A DNA stretch of 34,379 nt from assembly GCA_964410215.1 (NCBI GenBank), contig CAYPHA010000050.1, forward strand, positions 1 to 34,379, in the 5' to 3' direction. The stretch comes from CAYPHA01 sp964410215 (GTDB lineage Bacteria; Calditrichota; Calditrichia; Calditrichales; CAYPHA01). Position numbers and translations under genes: made by a program. The notes under the pieces are model-generated. The model saw nothing but the letters and a program-made list of their open reading frames with translations, ran no database searches and was not told the origin of the DNA. Numbering within the stretch: the first letter of the stretch is position 1; each line of letters starts with the position of its first letter. Shown in pieces: positions 8,201 through 16,459 of the stretch.

Positions 8201-10105
8201 GGTTACGATAATGGAAGAAAAATAGGCCTGGCGCTCTGCCTCGTTCATACTTAGGAGTTTGCCGTCGGAGGCCTCATCATCCGGATAGATCAGGACGGTA
8301 TTGAACAGCCGGTGGTCTCCCACCAGAAAAACCTGTTTTACAAACTCAAAATCACGAAACAGATTCTCAATTTTTTGAGGGGCAATGGTTTCACCGCGCA
8401 AATTCTTATAAATTTCTTTTTTACGATCAATAATCTCGTAGAAGCCATTTGAATCCATTTTCATGATATCGCCGGTCGGAAGCCAGCCGTCACGAAATGT
8501 TTCCTCATCATCGATAGCAAAATAACCCATCATGACATAGGGACCCTTGATGAGCATTTCACCATCATCCGCCAGTTTCACCTCGATTCCCGGAAGCGCT
8601 TTTCCAAGAGAATTCGGCGCGTATTTTCCAGGAGGGGTCATGGTAATGCCACCGGTCGCTTCCGTCATGCCGAAACCACTCATCAGTTCAACGCCATACT
8701 TCTGAAAGAACATGAAGATTTCCGGTTCGAGGAAGCCCGCTGCCGAAAGCCCCCATTTCAACTTTCCTCCGGTCGCTTCATCAAGAACCTGTCTGATCCG
8801 GGATTCTTCATCAACCATAACATCAACCTGCTGGGTCACATGATTGTAAAGTTCCAACCATTTTTTAGGAATGCTGATAAAAATAGTAGGTTTCACCCTC
8901 TTCATAGTATCAAGGAGTGTTCCGATAGCCGGGTTTTCGAGAAATACATATTGGGCTCCCCAGAATACCGACCCCAGCATTTCCAGATATCGCCCGAAGG
9001 TATGAAACAGAGGCAAATAACAGACAAAGCGATCTTCCTCTCCAATTTCAGGAAGGGCCATTGCCCGGCAGAAACGTTTATAGACAAGATTCATCTGGGA
9101 GAAAATAATCCCCTTTGGTTCACCGGTTGTACCGGATGTATACATGATGGTTGCCACATCATCCATCCGCATGGTTTCCCTTCGGCGATTCAGAACCTCT
9201 TCAGGAACCGATTCTCCGTCTTTCAGCAGCACGTTAACGGGAACCACCCAGTCCTCCGCGTCATTGCCGGCCATGGAAAAAACTTCTTTAAGTGTTGGTA
9301 AACGGTCTTTTATTTGCTTCACCTTTGCAAGCTGACGCTCGCCGGATACGATCAGGTATTGCGCGCCCGTCTGTTTCAGAATAAACTCCAGGTGCTGCGG
9401 TACAACATTGGCGGGAATCATGATATTGACAATGCCCGTCGTCAGACAGGCCAGGTCAAACACGGCCATATCTAGACTGTTTTCCGTCATAAACGCAACT
9501 CTCGGCCCGGGGTGTGAATCTGTCTGAATCCGGCTCAACAGGGCGCAGGCATGTTCATCAACAAGCATTTTAACCTGTTCCCAGCTATATGCATAATCCT
9601 CTTTACCCCTGAGTACCCTGAAAAGTATCTCGGTCTGCATTTCTTCAGCCCGATTGAGAAAAAGATCGGCAACCGTGTAATTGAGCTTGAGGAGCAGACT
9701 GTGGAGGAGGGTTTCCCATCTGTTATCACCGTATATCTTGACCAGAAACGTGTTCTGCCTGAAAAGATTTAAATAATGGATGGTAAAATCCCTGTAACCG
9801 GTTACATCCGAAAAGCGATCCGATAGCAACAGATTACCCGTTCCAAAAAATATATCCGGTTCGAGGCGGGCAGCGATTCCCTTTATCAGACGATACGATA
9901 CAGCCTTATCCAGAACGGCATTCCATTCTGAAAAAGGATCTTCAACATTATTAAAATCTTCAATTTTCAATTTATGTGAAAAGCCCCGGCTGATCCTTTC
10001 AATGAGTTCCGTTTTTATAGTTTGTTCAGAGATATCACCATGCTCCTCAGAGGTATCCGGAAGATTTGTGCAAAGAGTGAAAAAGGGATGATCCGGTTTT
10101 TTCAT
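5300..10105 (-). CDS. Acyl-CoA synthetase (AMP-binding)/GNAT multidomain protein, 1601 aa
   Basis: Residues 1-190 form an N-terminal extension without a recognised motif. Residues ~200-690 are an ANL-family, long-chain-like acyl-CoA synthetase. Its motifs are the P-loop TIMYTSGTTGEPKG (319-332), GFGMTEATGG (477-486), PTGD (543-546), the hinge DRKKEIYKNLRGE (560-572) and a C-terminal lysine region LTPKGTYKRK (663-672). Residues ~700-1450 are uncharacterised, with helical repeat-like stretches to ~1000. A segment at 1090-1240 then contains DKSTRNIIVPEHDY (1215-1228), which is loosely like a kinase catalytic loop. Residues ~1465-1601 form a GNAT acetyltransferase, with acetyl-CoA loop RFRKKGISEG (1545-1554). 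ATP-dependent fatty acid activation is well supported, and the other roles are inference. The start has CGAGG about seven bases upstream. The gene lies 24 bases after the DUF420 gene. Confidence 0.85.
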   Translation of the reverse strand: MKKPDHPFFTLCTNLPDTSEEHGDISEQTIKTELIERISRGFSHKLKIEDFNNVEDPFSEWNAVLDKAVSYRLIKGIAARLEPDIFFGTGNLLLSDRFSDVTGYRDFTIHYLNLFRQNTFLVKIYGDNRWETLLHSLLLKLNYTVADLFLNRAEEMQTEILFRVLRGKEDYAYSWEQVKMLVDEHACALLSRIQTDSHPGPRVAFMTENSLDMAVFDLACLTTGIVNIMIPANVVPQHLEFILKQTGAQYLIVSGERQLAKVKQIKDRLPTLKEVFSMAGNDAEDWVVPVNVLLKDGESVPEEVLNRRRETMRMDDVATIMYTSGTTGEPKGIIFSQMNLVYKRFCRAMALPEIGEEDRFVCYLPLFHTFGRYLEMLGSVFWGAQYVFLENPAIGTLLDTMKRVKPTIFISIPKKWLELYNHVTQQVDVMVDEESRIRQVLDEATGGKLKWGLSAAGFLEPEIFMFFQKYGVELMSGFGMTEATGGITMTPPGKYAPNSLGKALPGIEVKLADDGEMLIKGPYVMMGYFAIDDEETFRDGWLPTGDIMKMDSNGFYEIIDRKKEIYKNLRGETIAPQKIENLFRDFEFVKQVFLVGDHRLFNTVLIYPDDEASDGKLLSMNEAERQAYFSSIIVTANKFLAPYERIVDFRIVDRPFSADKGELTPKGTYKRKVIEENFFRVIESMYERNYVDLVWKNTTIRIPNWFLREMGCIKQDIKLEKNALQIPKTNTCLTLISDENDRTKIQIGDLIYTLENDIVDFQMLISNPHYWLGNKDLIAFTGNGIYSWYRIDTANKNLSFYATRPRKMETVDNNRLRKLAKAGELSLEGLHLAIVHLRSCEMQYAAEGLSYLKTILDNEQQALFELALDIVSRPRIACMMEFSREVFKLGLMRHKGPTLRSYLTSFLELSPKFLNEELNQELVTSLKGTDSLLTIRSILDETIEKMLDKTDISETTIPSLLNLLAIIGMRHPTRYKLVRQIIVEYQLNDVWPELSRDAGIARKRMLGGFRDWLGENQVVAVDIETGEEYGWTDVMVIEADIDEEDKERIVRVISETSFLREAIFLFSGGMIIRLYDIPQGGLWISRLGSLGDKNLYRVSVQTRYQGAHDIVLIVDLSRNTFASKMEVNWIIHSSALKNGVRLVDEFGGYWPEFHVWSEDFDPGEPVSRILQRQLRQLDNDKKVRLYYLWRFIIWTAVSAHVQFWLRTGKMLELADKSTRNIIVPEHDYQTGERFISIAERKKSKGLRYLIRDFYKQLIGPGESAYSFLKGESIWSYVFSGAIEALGEEEGLLALEEMQHASGEDDGPLQKEMAGALRAFLGTVRQRGYLPRRLFFAIKRFHRWKQLNQDAAKTAQALTLNEFYETYQLTGLENRFPETRTRFFLETVFENSSEKLQSVLRDIIRKQHKGEYGTKETLAVLSKILKDYDLSESELYFLTRLSYPHLKPTDTAFFIEETEDTAGSPGVVVRLEDYDGNQFWIRQAMSPKEISRLHQLFLDNNLPVNFRTDDHFLVAVSERGFIIGGLFYNYIDQKTVHMDKIVVANRFRKKGISEGLMNEFFNRLRDEHVDFVTTGFLRPEYFYRFGFKIERKYAGLVKDLRS

Positions 10106-10129
10106 AACAACCTCGATTAGGTCGAAAGA

Positions 10130-10543
10130 TTACAAATGATACAGCATCAGGTAAATTACGACCCCACTTAAAGAGACATATATCCATACCGGCCATACCC
10201 ATTTCACCAGTTTCCGGTGCCTTTCAAACTGCGTTTTAAGGGCAAACCAGACGGCAACCAGGATAAAGGGTGTCATGATACCGGCAAGTAAAACATGCGG
10301 AATCAGGATAATAAAATAAACCGGGCGGGTCCAGTCATGATGCGGATACGGCACGGAACCGACATAGTAATGGTAGATTAAATAGGACGTTAAAAACAAG
10401 GCAGATACGACAAGAGCGCCAACCATAAACTGTTTATGCTTCTCCTGTTCTCCCTTTTTTATATAACGATACCCTGCTATCAGCAGGGTCGCGCTGACGG
10501 CATTCAACAGGGCATTCAGTGTTGATAAATCAGAGATATTCAT
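10130..10543 (-). CDS. DUF420 membrane protein, CtaM/YozB-like oxidase maturation factor
   Basis: A 137-residue protein with four predicted membrane helices, and with His residues near membrane edges (KHKQF, YHYY, PHHDW, PHV, ERHRK) of the kind conserved in DUF420. In Gram-positive bacteria the related CtaM is needed for maturation of heme-copper oxidase, which fits its place next to ctaA and an SCO gene. The start codon overlaps the stop of the preceding SCO frame (ATGA), with AAAAGG before it, so the genes are translationally coupled. Assignment to DUF420 rests on size, topology and context. The exact role in this organism is inferred. Confidence 0.8.
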   Translation of the reverse strand: MNISDLSTLNALLNAVSATLLIAGYRYIKKGEQEKHKQFMVGALVVSALFLTSYLIYHYYVGSVPYPHHDWTRPVYFIILIPHVLLAGIMTPFILVAVWFALKTQFERHRKLVKWVWPVWIYVSLSGVVIYLMLYHL

Positions 10544-11089
10544 GATAACCTTTTTACCAGTTCTTTGATATGTGTTTTTAAAATATTGATACTGACATCC
10601 CCTTCGGTACTGTAGTATCCGCGGATCATACCTTTTTCATCGACCAGAATAAACTTCGTACTGTGATAGGCCGGCAATTCACCGCCGAGCTTAAATCCCT
10701 CTTCATATAATTTCCCGACTTCCGGTTTTTCTGAGCGCAGGAAGACCCAGCGTTGATCATTCACTCCATATTTTCCGGCGTAATCTTCCAGAACGGCAAG
10801 CGAATCATAATCGGGATCTACGGTCATAGAGATCTGCCATTTTCGAACTCATCACAGGACAGGGACCCGGGCAGCGTGTAAAAATAAAATCCACTACGTT
10901 GATCTTCCCTTTCATGTCTGCAAGCCCGAATGGCTCGCCACTACGTTCGGTAAAGGTAAAATCAGGTACTTCATACAATTCGGGTAAATCCGCTCTTCCC
11001 TCATCGGCCTGCCGGATGACCATAAATGCTACCATAAGAAGCACAACCATGCTCACCAGACCGCTTGTTAAGGCTCTTGAAACTTTCAT
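10540..11089 (-). pseudogene. SCO/SenC-family copper chaperone, frameshifted with internal deletion
   Basis: Two frames together make one thioredoxin-fold SCO protein. The upstream frame (11089-10805) has an N-terminal membrane anchor, then FIFTRCPGPCPVM with the copper-binding Cys-x3-Cys, and fails after ADLYDR. The downstream frame (10827-10540) picks up at TVDPDYDS and carries the third ligand, a histidine in PAYHSTKF. Compared with the family (for example B. subtilis YpmQ), about 15 residues between the CxxxC helix and the VDP strand are missing, and the frame changes. The start overlaps the ctaA stop (ATGA) and the end overlaps the DUF420 start, so the operon layout is intact. It could be a true pseudogene, an assembly or sequencing error, or less likely two separate peptides. 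Confidence 0.8.
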
Positions 11090-12003
11090 GCATTACTCCT
11101 CTCATAAGCCGTTGCTGTATATAAAATGAGAATAACACCAATCGTAAGGCTGGCCAGCCATAGATGTATCAACTGAATCAATTCAGGAAGCCCGACAAAA
11201 ACAAGAATGAAACCGATAAATAATTGAATCACCATGATCACAGACAGGCCAACAGACAGATTTTTAATGGTCGTTCCCTGGTCCTTCATGCGTACGGTAA
11301 CAAGCAGACTCATCAGCAACAGGACGATACCCAGAAAGATATGCACCTGATTGACCGGCCCGACTTTTGCCAACCATTCCAGTTCTGTCAGTAATGGAAA
11401 GCGATCTTGGATGATCTGCAGTTCCGACCGGATTTGTGTACCGAAAAGTATCTGTATGAGGGACAATATCCACAGTGCGGCGATCCAGATCCGGTTCGCT
11501 GCCTGTTTTCCCTTTAACAATACCTTGTCCCGGTCAATATAATACGCGTGTTGGGTTGCGTATATCAACAAACTGACAATAATAAGCGCCAGGCCCAGAT
11601 GGATGGTTAGAATAAAAGGTTCCAGTGCGGAGGATACAACCTGGCTCCCCTGCCAGCCCTGAAAAGCAACCAGTAACGCAGCGAGTATGGAGGGGATAAG
11701 GACTTTCGCATGACGCCGCATATAGACAATAGCCAGGACGGCGGTAATGGCAATCATCAGACCGACCGCTAAGCCGATCAGGCGGTTGACATACTCAATC
11801 CAGGCCAGCGTAAAATTAAACAGGTTTGGATCAATATCAGCCGGTAATTGATCCACGCTTGTAGGCGGAATCCATCGTCCGAAACATTTCGGCCAGTCCG
11901 GGCATCCCAGTCCCGCTCCGGAAACACGCACCAGTCCGCCGACAAAAATTAAAAAATAGGTGCTAATGGTTGACCAGAATGCAAATCCTTTAAACGTTTT
12001 CAA
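11086..12003 (-). CDS. ctaA: Heme A synthase, CtaA/COX15 family
   Basis: A 305-residue, eight-helix inner-membrane enzyme that oxidises the C8 methyl of heme O to make heme A for the caa3 oxidase. The N-terminal signature GLVRVSGAGLGCPDWPKC contains the Cys34/Cys40 pair. Three heme-ligand histidines can be placed at H135, H221 and H280. At the fourth position the usual Glu-x-x-His motif reads E70-Y-V-N73, so asparagine replaces the histidine. The start is a TTG at 12003 with AGAGGTGAT five bases upstream. It overlaps the downstream SCO gene by four bases. Its position 46 bases after the GPH transporter gene suggests either co-transcription or a promoter too weak to see. Confidence 0.93.
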   Translation of the reverse strand: MKTFKGFAFWSTISTYFLIFVGGLVRVSGAGLGCPDWPKCFGRWIPPTSVDQLPADIDPNLFNFTLAWIEYVNRLIGLAVGLMIAITAVLAIVYMRRHAKVLIPSILAALLVAFQGWQGSQVVSSALEPFILTIHLGLALIIVSLLIYATQHAYYIDRDKVLLKGKQAANRIWIAALWILSLIQILFGTQIRSELQIIQDRFPLLTELEWLAKVGPVNQVHIFLGIVLLLMSLLVTVRMKDQGTTIKNLSVGLSVIMVIQLFIGFILVFVGLPELIQLIHLWLASLTIGVILILYTATAYERSNA

Positions 12004-12048
12004 AATATCACCTCTGCTGTTTGAATGGATTAGTGTGAAATATTTTTT

Positions 12049-13452
12049 TTATTCCCCCTTGGCATGTCGTCGCTTTTGCAGATCCGTTTCAATTTCAATG
12101 ACCCGTTTTTCATTCAGCGGGTAGAAGAAAAGCAGAATAATTGAAAGCATGCCCATTCCGGCCGGGATTAGTGTGAATAGCATATTCAACGCATTCAGGC
12201 TTTCACCGGTCTGGCTCTGATTGGCCTGGAAACCGACTTGCGACATCAGCATCAATGCGACATAGGCACCGAAGGCCCAACCGAATTTCTGGGACATGGT
12301 GGAAGCGGAAAAGACAAGGCCGGTTGCCCGCCTGCCGTGTTTCCACTCCCCGTAATCGGCCGTATCGGCATACATGGCCCATAACAGGACACTGAGCGGC
12401 CCGCCGGTCATTGTAGCGGTTACCTGCAGAAGAAAAATAAGCCAGAGCTGTTCTGCCGTTAAAAAATAAATCATGCCGGTACTGACAACGGCTATGACAA
12501 AAAGAATAACGAATGCCTTTTTCTTGCCAATCAATTTTGCGAACCAGCTGACAAGCAGCACACCGATGAAAGCAGAGAGTTGTCCCACCGTATTATAAGC
12601 AGATGTGATGGTCTCAAAATCATAGGATCCTCTGCTCAGAAATGGCAAGTCTAATTCCTGCGTGCCGATCACATATTTAAAATAATGTACGGTAACGCTT
12701 CCACGAACCGCAACAAAAAGAATGAAGGTGATGGTAGCTGACAACAGGAGAAGCCACGGGCCATTTGTTACAAGCTCAACCAGATCATTCTTAATGGAAG
12801 ATTTCTGATCTTTTGGTGGCTTGACCCGTTCGCGGGTACTTTTAAAAGCGATAAAAAAGAAAATAACAGCTGCCATACCATAAATAACAAAGGATAGCTG
12901 CCAGCCGCGCGCCACGTTTCCCCCGCCAAGGACTTTGGTCATCGGCAGAAGCGTAGCTGATACAATAATGCCGGCGGCGAAGGCAAATAAAAACTTGATG
13001 GAGGAAACCGCTGTTCGTTCGGTCGAATCGGGAGAAATTACACCAAGTAGCGCCGTATAAGGAATATTAATACCGGTATAAAGCATCATGATCAGGATAA
13101 AAGTCGTATACGCCCAGATCATTTTTCCGGTCATACCAAAATCCGGTACAGTAAAAGTCAGAACGCCTACCACAGCGAAAGGAACACTGAGCCAGAGCAG
13201 ATAAGGCCTGAATTTACCCCAGCGTGTATTGGTACGGTCTGCAATTAAGCCCATCACCGGATCATTAACACCATCCCAGATTCTGCTCACAAGGAACATG
13301 GTGGCCGCGGCGCTGGCAGGAATCAAGAATACATCGGTATAGAAATACGTGAAATACAGCATGAATGTCTGCCAATAGAGAACCGAAGCCAGATCACCAA
13401 AACCGTAACCAAGTTTTTCTTTCATCGCTAACTTGTGTATCTGTTCAGACAT
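12049..13452 (-). CDS. GPH-family sugar:cation symporter (MelB-like, MFS)
   Basis: A 467-residue, twelve-helix transporter. The family signatures RIWDGVNDPVMG (57-68) and RWGKFRPYLL (77-86) are clear. The Asp60 and Asp64 pair matches the cation-site aspartates of MelB. The likely substrate is a glycoside, pentoside or hexuronide moved with Na+ or H+; the sugar cannot be predicted. The gene sits between the coxD and ctaA genes but has no obvious link to respiration. A 245-base gap upstream suggests its own promoter. GGGGAGG lies unusually close to the ATG, but the next in-frame Met (residue 10) has no better site. Confidence 0.9.
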   Translation of the reverse strand: MSEQIHKLAMKEKLGYGFGDLASVLYWQTFMLYFTYFYTDVFLIPASAAATMFLVSRIWDGVNDPVMGLIADRTNTRWGKFRPYLLWLSVPFAVVGVLTFTVPDFGMTGKMIWAYTTFILIMMLYTGINIPYTALLGVISPDSTERTAVSSIKFLFAFAAGIIVSATLLPMTKVLGGGNVARGWQLSFVIYGMAAVIFFFIAFKSTRERVKPPKDQKSSIKNDLVELVTNGPWLLLLSATITFILFVAVRGSVTVHYFKYVIGTQELDLPFLSRGSYDFETITSAYNTVGQLSAFIGVLLVSWFAKLIGKKKAFVILFVIAVVSTGMIYFLTAEQLWLIFLLQVTATMTGGPLSVLLWAMYADTADYGEWKHGRRATGLVFSASTMSQKFGWAFGAYVALMLMSQVGFQANQSQTGESLNALNMLFTLIPAGMGMLSIILLFFYPLNEKRVIEIETDLQKRRHAKGE

Positions 13453-13697
13453 AACCTCCCCTGAATATTAATGATATTCTGTTTATCTGTAAGCAGGTAT
13501 CCTGCAAACGGAAAAACACGACTACCAGCTCTATTATTTAGAATAACATCCGTTTGAATAAGCACAGCGGGAAACCATTGGAGTCAACCATCCGTCATAT
13601 ATCGGTCAGGGCTAATATAGGAATAAATCGTAAAACATGTTTGGAAAATATGAGACATTCTATAAAAAGGAACCGGTTAGAAATACCACACACGACG
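13453..13697. other. Intergenic gap between coxD and the GPH symporter
   Basis: A 245-base spacer without a credible gene; the frames here lack a ribosome binding site and similarity. On the minus strand AACCGGTT followed by CCTTTTT could be a weak terminator after coxD. A TTGACT hexamer further along has no good -10 partner. The spacer probably separates the respiratory genes from the transporter gene. Confidence 0.5.
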
Positions 13698-14042
13698 TTA
13701 CTGATAAATTATTGCTTCCTCCTGGATGGGTTTATCCCTTTCCTGGTAAATCTGGCCGCGGTTGAGCGTATCAAACATCGTAAAAATGATGAATACGGCA
13801 AGAAAAATTAAACTGATCAGGAAAATGGAAAGGTATAATTTATTGTCGTACTTAAGATGCATAAAATAGAGAGCAACCAGCGATCCTTTGAAAGAGGCAA
13901 TCAGCATCGCTACCACAAGATTGAACCCGCCGAAATCAACAAACGATACGGCAACCGTAACCACCGTGAGTACAAAAAGGGAAACACCTACCGCAAGGTA
14001 AACTTTTAATGGTAAAATATGAGGTTGTGCGTGTTCACTCAT
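13698..14042 (-). CDS. coxD: Cytochrome c oxidase subunit IV (prokaryotic type)
   Basis: A 114-residue protein with three membrane helices that matches the small prokaryotic subunit IV family. It includes the typical central segment with Lys and Tyr-Phe-Met-His-Leu (ALYFMHLKYD). It packs at the edge of the oxidase and is not catalytic. It starts four bases after the coxC stop, with AGGA overlapping the coxC end. It is the last oxidase subunit gene of the cluster. Confidence 0.9.
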   Translation of the reverse strand: MSEHAQPHILPLKVYLAVGVSLFVLTVVTVAVSFVDFGGFNLVVAMLIASFKGSLVALYFMHLKYDNKLYLSIFLISLIFLAVFIIFTMFDTLNRGQIYQERDKPIQEEAIIYQ

Positions 14043-14046
14043 TTGT

Positions 14047-14694
14047 TTATCCTATTAAATAAAACAGCGGAAATAAATATATCCAGATTAAATCCACAAG
14101 GTGCCAGTAAAGTCCCACCATTTCAATCGGCGTATAATATTCAGCAGAGAACTGGTTTTTATACGTCCTGAACATGATCCATGAGATAGCTGCCATCCCC
14201 AGAATGACATGAATGCCATGCAGACCGGTCATCAGAAAATAAATACTGAAAAAGACATGAGGATTGCTGCCTTCCAGGCCCTCAAAGGTATAGAACCTGC
14301 CGGGAAGCTGACCAAGGTGAATTTTGTGGCTGTATTCAAAATACTTTACGACCAGGAACACCCCTGCCAGAATAAGTGTTGCCAGCAATAGCTGCATCGT
14401 CCGCTTTTTGTTGCCGAGTTGCATGCTGCGGATGGATAAGGCTATGGTCAGAGAACTTGCGATCAAAACAAACGTATTGAGGGTACCCATATACACATTC
14501 AACTGCTTATGCGCATCGATAAACATCTCAGGATGCCAGGCACGATAGACGGCATATGCCACAAACAGGCCGCCAAACAGGAGTATTTCAGTCAGCAGGA
14601 ATATCCACATTCCCAACTTTGCCGATTCCCTCTGCTGCTCAACTTCATGAAAATGATGGGCCAAAAATGAAGGATGTTCGCTTGTTTGTTCCAT
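14047..14694 (-). CDS. coxC: Cytochrome c oxidase subunit III
   Basis: A 215-residue subunit with five predicted membrane helices, the short form found with caa3-type oxidases. Conserved elements include the first-helix Leu-x-x-Glu-Ile segment (FLLTEILLFGG), the GLHGIHVILG helix and a terminal YWHLVDLIWIYLFPLFY. The last two resemble the HGxHV and WHFVDxxW signatures. It supports stability of the catalytic subunit. The start ATG has only a weak upstream site. A 116-base low-complexity spacer separates it from coxA. Confidence 0.95.
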   Translation of the reverse strand: MEQTSEHPSFLAHHFHEVEQQRESAKLGMWIFLLTEILLFGGLFVAYAVYRAWHPEMFIDAHKQLNVYMGTLNTFVLIASSLTIALSIRSMQLGNKKRTMQLLLATLILAGVFLVVKYFEYSHKIHLGQLPGRFYTFEGLEGSNPHVFFSIYFLMTGLHGIHVILGMAAISWIMFRTYKNQFSAEYYTPIEMVGLYWHLVDLIWIYLFPLFYLIG

Positions 14695-14810
14695 TAAATG
14701 ATCTTTCGTTGTTAATCTCTCGTCTTTGGTCTTTAGTTCTCAGCAAAGATTACAGGTTACTTATTCTCCGCACAATTATTTTGTACTTTCTATTTTGTAT
14801 TTTGTATTTT
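14695..14810. repeat. Low-complexity spacer between coxA and coxC
   Basis: The stretch near 14781-14810 repeats TTTTGTA-like units (TTTTGTAC, ATTTTGTAT, TTTGTATTTT). The part near 14720-14745 repeats GTCTTT/GTCTTTA. It interrupts an otherwise tightly packed operon. No hairpin terminator was seen, so transcription may continue through it. Confidence 0.55.
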
Positions 14811-16448
14811 TTAGCTTTTATTCACATTTTTTTTTGTTATCAGCTTATCATCAACGACCATATAGCGGTCAAAATCATACGGTCCGTGCTTCCAGACAGG
14901 GGTTCCCTCGAAGTTGTGGTGCGGTGGCGGCGATGTCGTTTCCCACTCAAAGGTAAGAGCGCCGAAAGGATTTTTAGGGGCCGGACGACCCTTGAACAGG
15001 GAATGTATAAGATAAATAGCCATTACGATAAAACCGGCACCGAGAACCCATGAGCCCACGGATGAAAAAGCATGCAAAGGCTGATACTGGTCAAGATAAT
15101 TATAATAACGGCGCGGCATTCCTTTTGTACCGAGAATAAACTGACTGAAAAACGTCATATTGAATCCGATAAAAATCAAAATAGCGGAAATCCGACCCCA
15201 GAATTCACTGTACATGCGGCCCCACATCTTCGGCCACCAGTAGTGCAGCCCCCCGAGAAATGCCATGACGGTACCGCCCATCATCACATAGTGAAAATGG
15301 GCTACCACAAAGTATGTATCATGCAGATGCACGTCGATGGAAAGCGCACCCAGGAAGATACCGGTCAATCCGCCGATGGCAAACAGGAACAGGAAAGACA
15401 ACGCAAACAACATCGGTGTTTCCAGCGTGATCTGTCCTTTATACATAGTAGCCAGCCAGTTGAACATTTTTATACCGGACGGTATCCCCACCAGAAAGGT
15501 CAGAAACGAAAAAATCATCGCAGCGAGCTCCGACTGTCCGCTGGTAAACATGTGATGCCCCCATACCAGGAAACTGACCAGTGCGATACCCAGACTCGAG
15601 AAGGCGATGGCCTTGTAGCCGAATATTTTTTTCTTTGAAAAGACAGCAATCAATTCACTGATGATGCCCATCCCGGGGAGGATCATAATGTATACGGCCG
15701 GATGGGAATAGAACCAGAAGAAATGCTGATAAAGAACCGGATCACCCCCCATCGCAGGATCGAAGATGCCGATACCGAAAGCCTTTTCCATAATAAGGAG
15801 AACCAGCGTTATCCCGAGCACCGGTGTTGCCAGAACCTGTATAACAGCCGTCGCATAGAGCCCCCAGACAAAGAGAGGCATCTTGAACCAGTCCATTCCC
15901 GGCGCACGTAATTTATGAATCGTTACGATGAAGTTGAGTCCGGTAAAAATCGAAGAGAAACCGAGTATGAACACCCCAAGCGTCATCGATATCACCGATC
16001 CGGTAGAATCGGTGCTGTAGGGTGTATAAAACGTCCATCCGGTATCCACACCACCCGTTATTATGGAATAGAGTGCAAATATTGAACCCAGGACATAAAC
16101 ATACCAGCTGGCCAGGTTCAGACGCGGAAAGGCGACATCCTTGGCCCCGATCATCAATGGCAGAACAAAATTCCCGAGCGCCGCCGGAATCGAGGGGATG
16201 ATAAAAAGAAAAATCATAATCGCACCGTGCAGGGTGAAGAACTGATTATACGTATCCGGCCCCATGATATCTTCACCGGGACGTAACAATTCGAGACGAA
16301 TCAGCGTCGCCAGAAGTCCGCCGATGAAAAAAGCGATCATGATGGCATACAGGTACATCACACCGATCCGTTTATGATCAAGGGTCCAGAGCCAGGATTT
16401 CAGTCCCTTCTGTTCATTTAAGTAATTTTTTTCAACATGAGCACTCAT
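14811..16448 (-). CDS. coxA: Cytochrome c oxidase subunit I, A2-type heme-copper oxidase
   Basis: A 545-residue catalytic subunit with twelve or more membrane helices. It reduces O2 to water and pumps protons. Ligands seen: heme a H74 and H386, heme a3 H384, and CuB H249, H298 and H299. The cross-linking tyrosine is Y253. The motif YSHPAVY (247-253) has Tyr-Ser in place of the Gly-His-Pro-Glu glutamate, which defines the A2 subfamily known from Thermus and Rhodothermus caa3 oxidases. The C-terminus lacks the long fusion to subunit III seen in some relatives. The start has CAGGTAAT before the ATG, and coxB ends 11 bases upstream. Confidence 0.98.
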   Translation of the reverse strand: MSAHVEKNYLNEQKGLKSWLWTLDHKRIGVMYLYAIMIAFFIGGLLATLIRLELLRPGEDIMGPDTYNQFFTLHGAIMIFLFIIPSIPAALGNFVLPLMIGAKDVAFPRLNLASWYVYVLGSIFALYSIITGGVDTGWTFYTPYSTDSTGSVISMTLGVFILGFSSIFTGLNFIVTIHKLRAPGMDWFKMPLFVWGLYATAVIQVLATPVLGITLVLLIMEKAFGIGIFDPAMGGDPVLYQHFFWFYSHPAVYIMILPGMGIISELIAVFSKKKIFGYKAIAFSSLGIALVSFLVWGHHMFTSGQSELAAMIFSFLTFLVGIPSGIKMFNWLATMYKGQITLETPMLFALSFLFLFAIGGLTGIFLGALSIDVHLHDTYFVVAHFHYVMMGGTVMAFLGGLHYWWPKMWGRMYSEFWGRISAILIFIGFNMTFFSQFILGTKGMPRRYYNYLDQYQPLHAFSSVGSWVLGAGFIVMAIYLIHSLFKGRPAPKNPFGALTFEWETTSPPPHHNFEGTPVWKHGPYDFDRYMVVDDKLITKKNVNKS

Positions 16449-16459
16449 TTTATTACCTG

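Noticed and set aside
13554..13811. An 85-residue plus-strand frame across the coxD end
   Set aside because: It overlaps coxD on the other strand, lacks a ribosome binding site and has no recognisable composition or motif.
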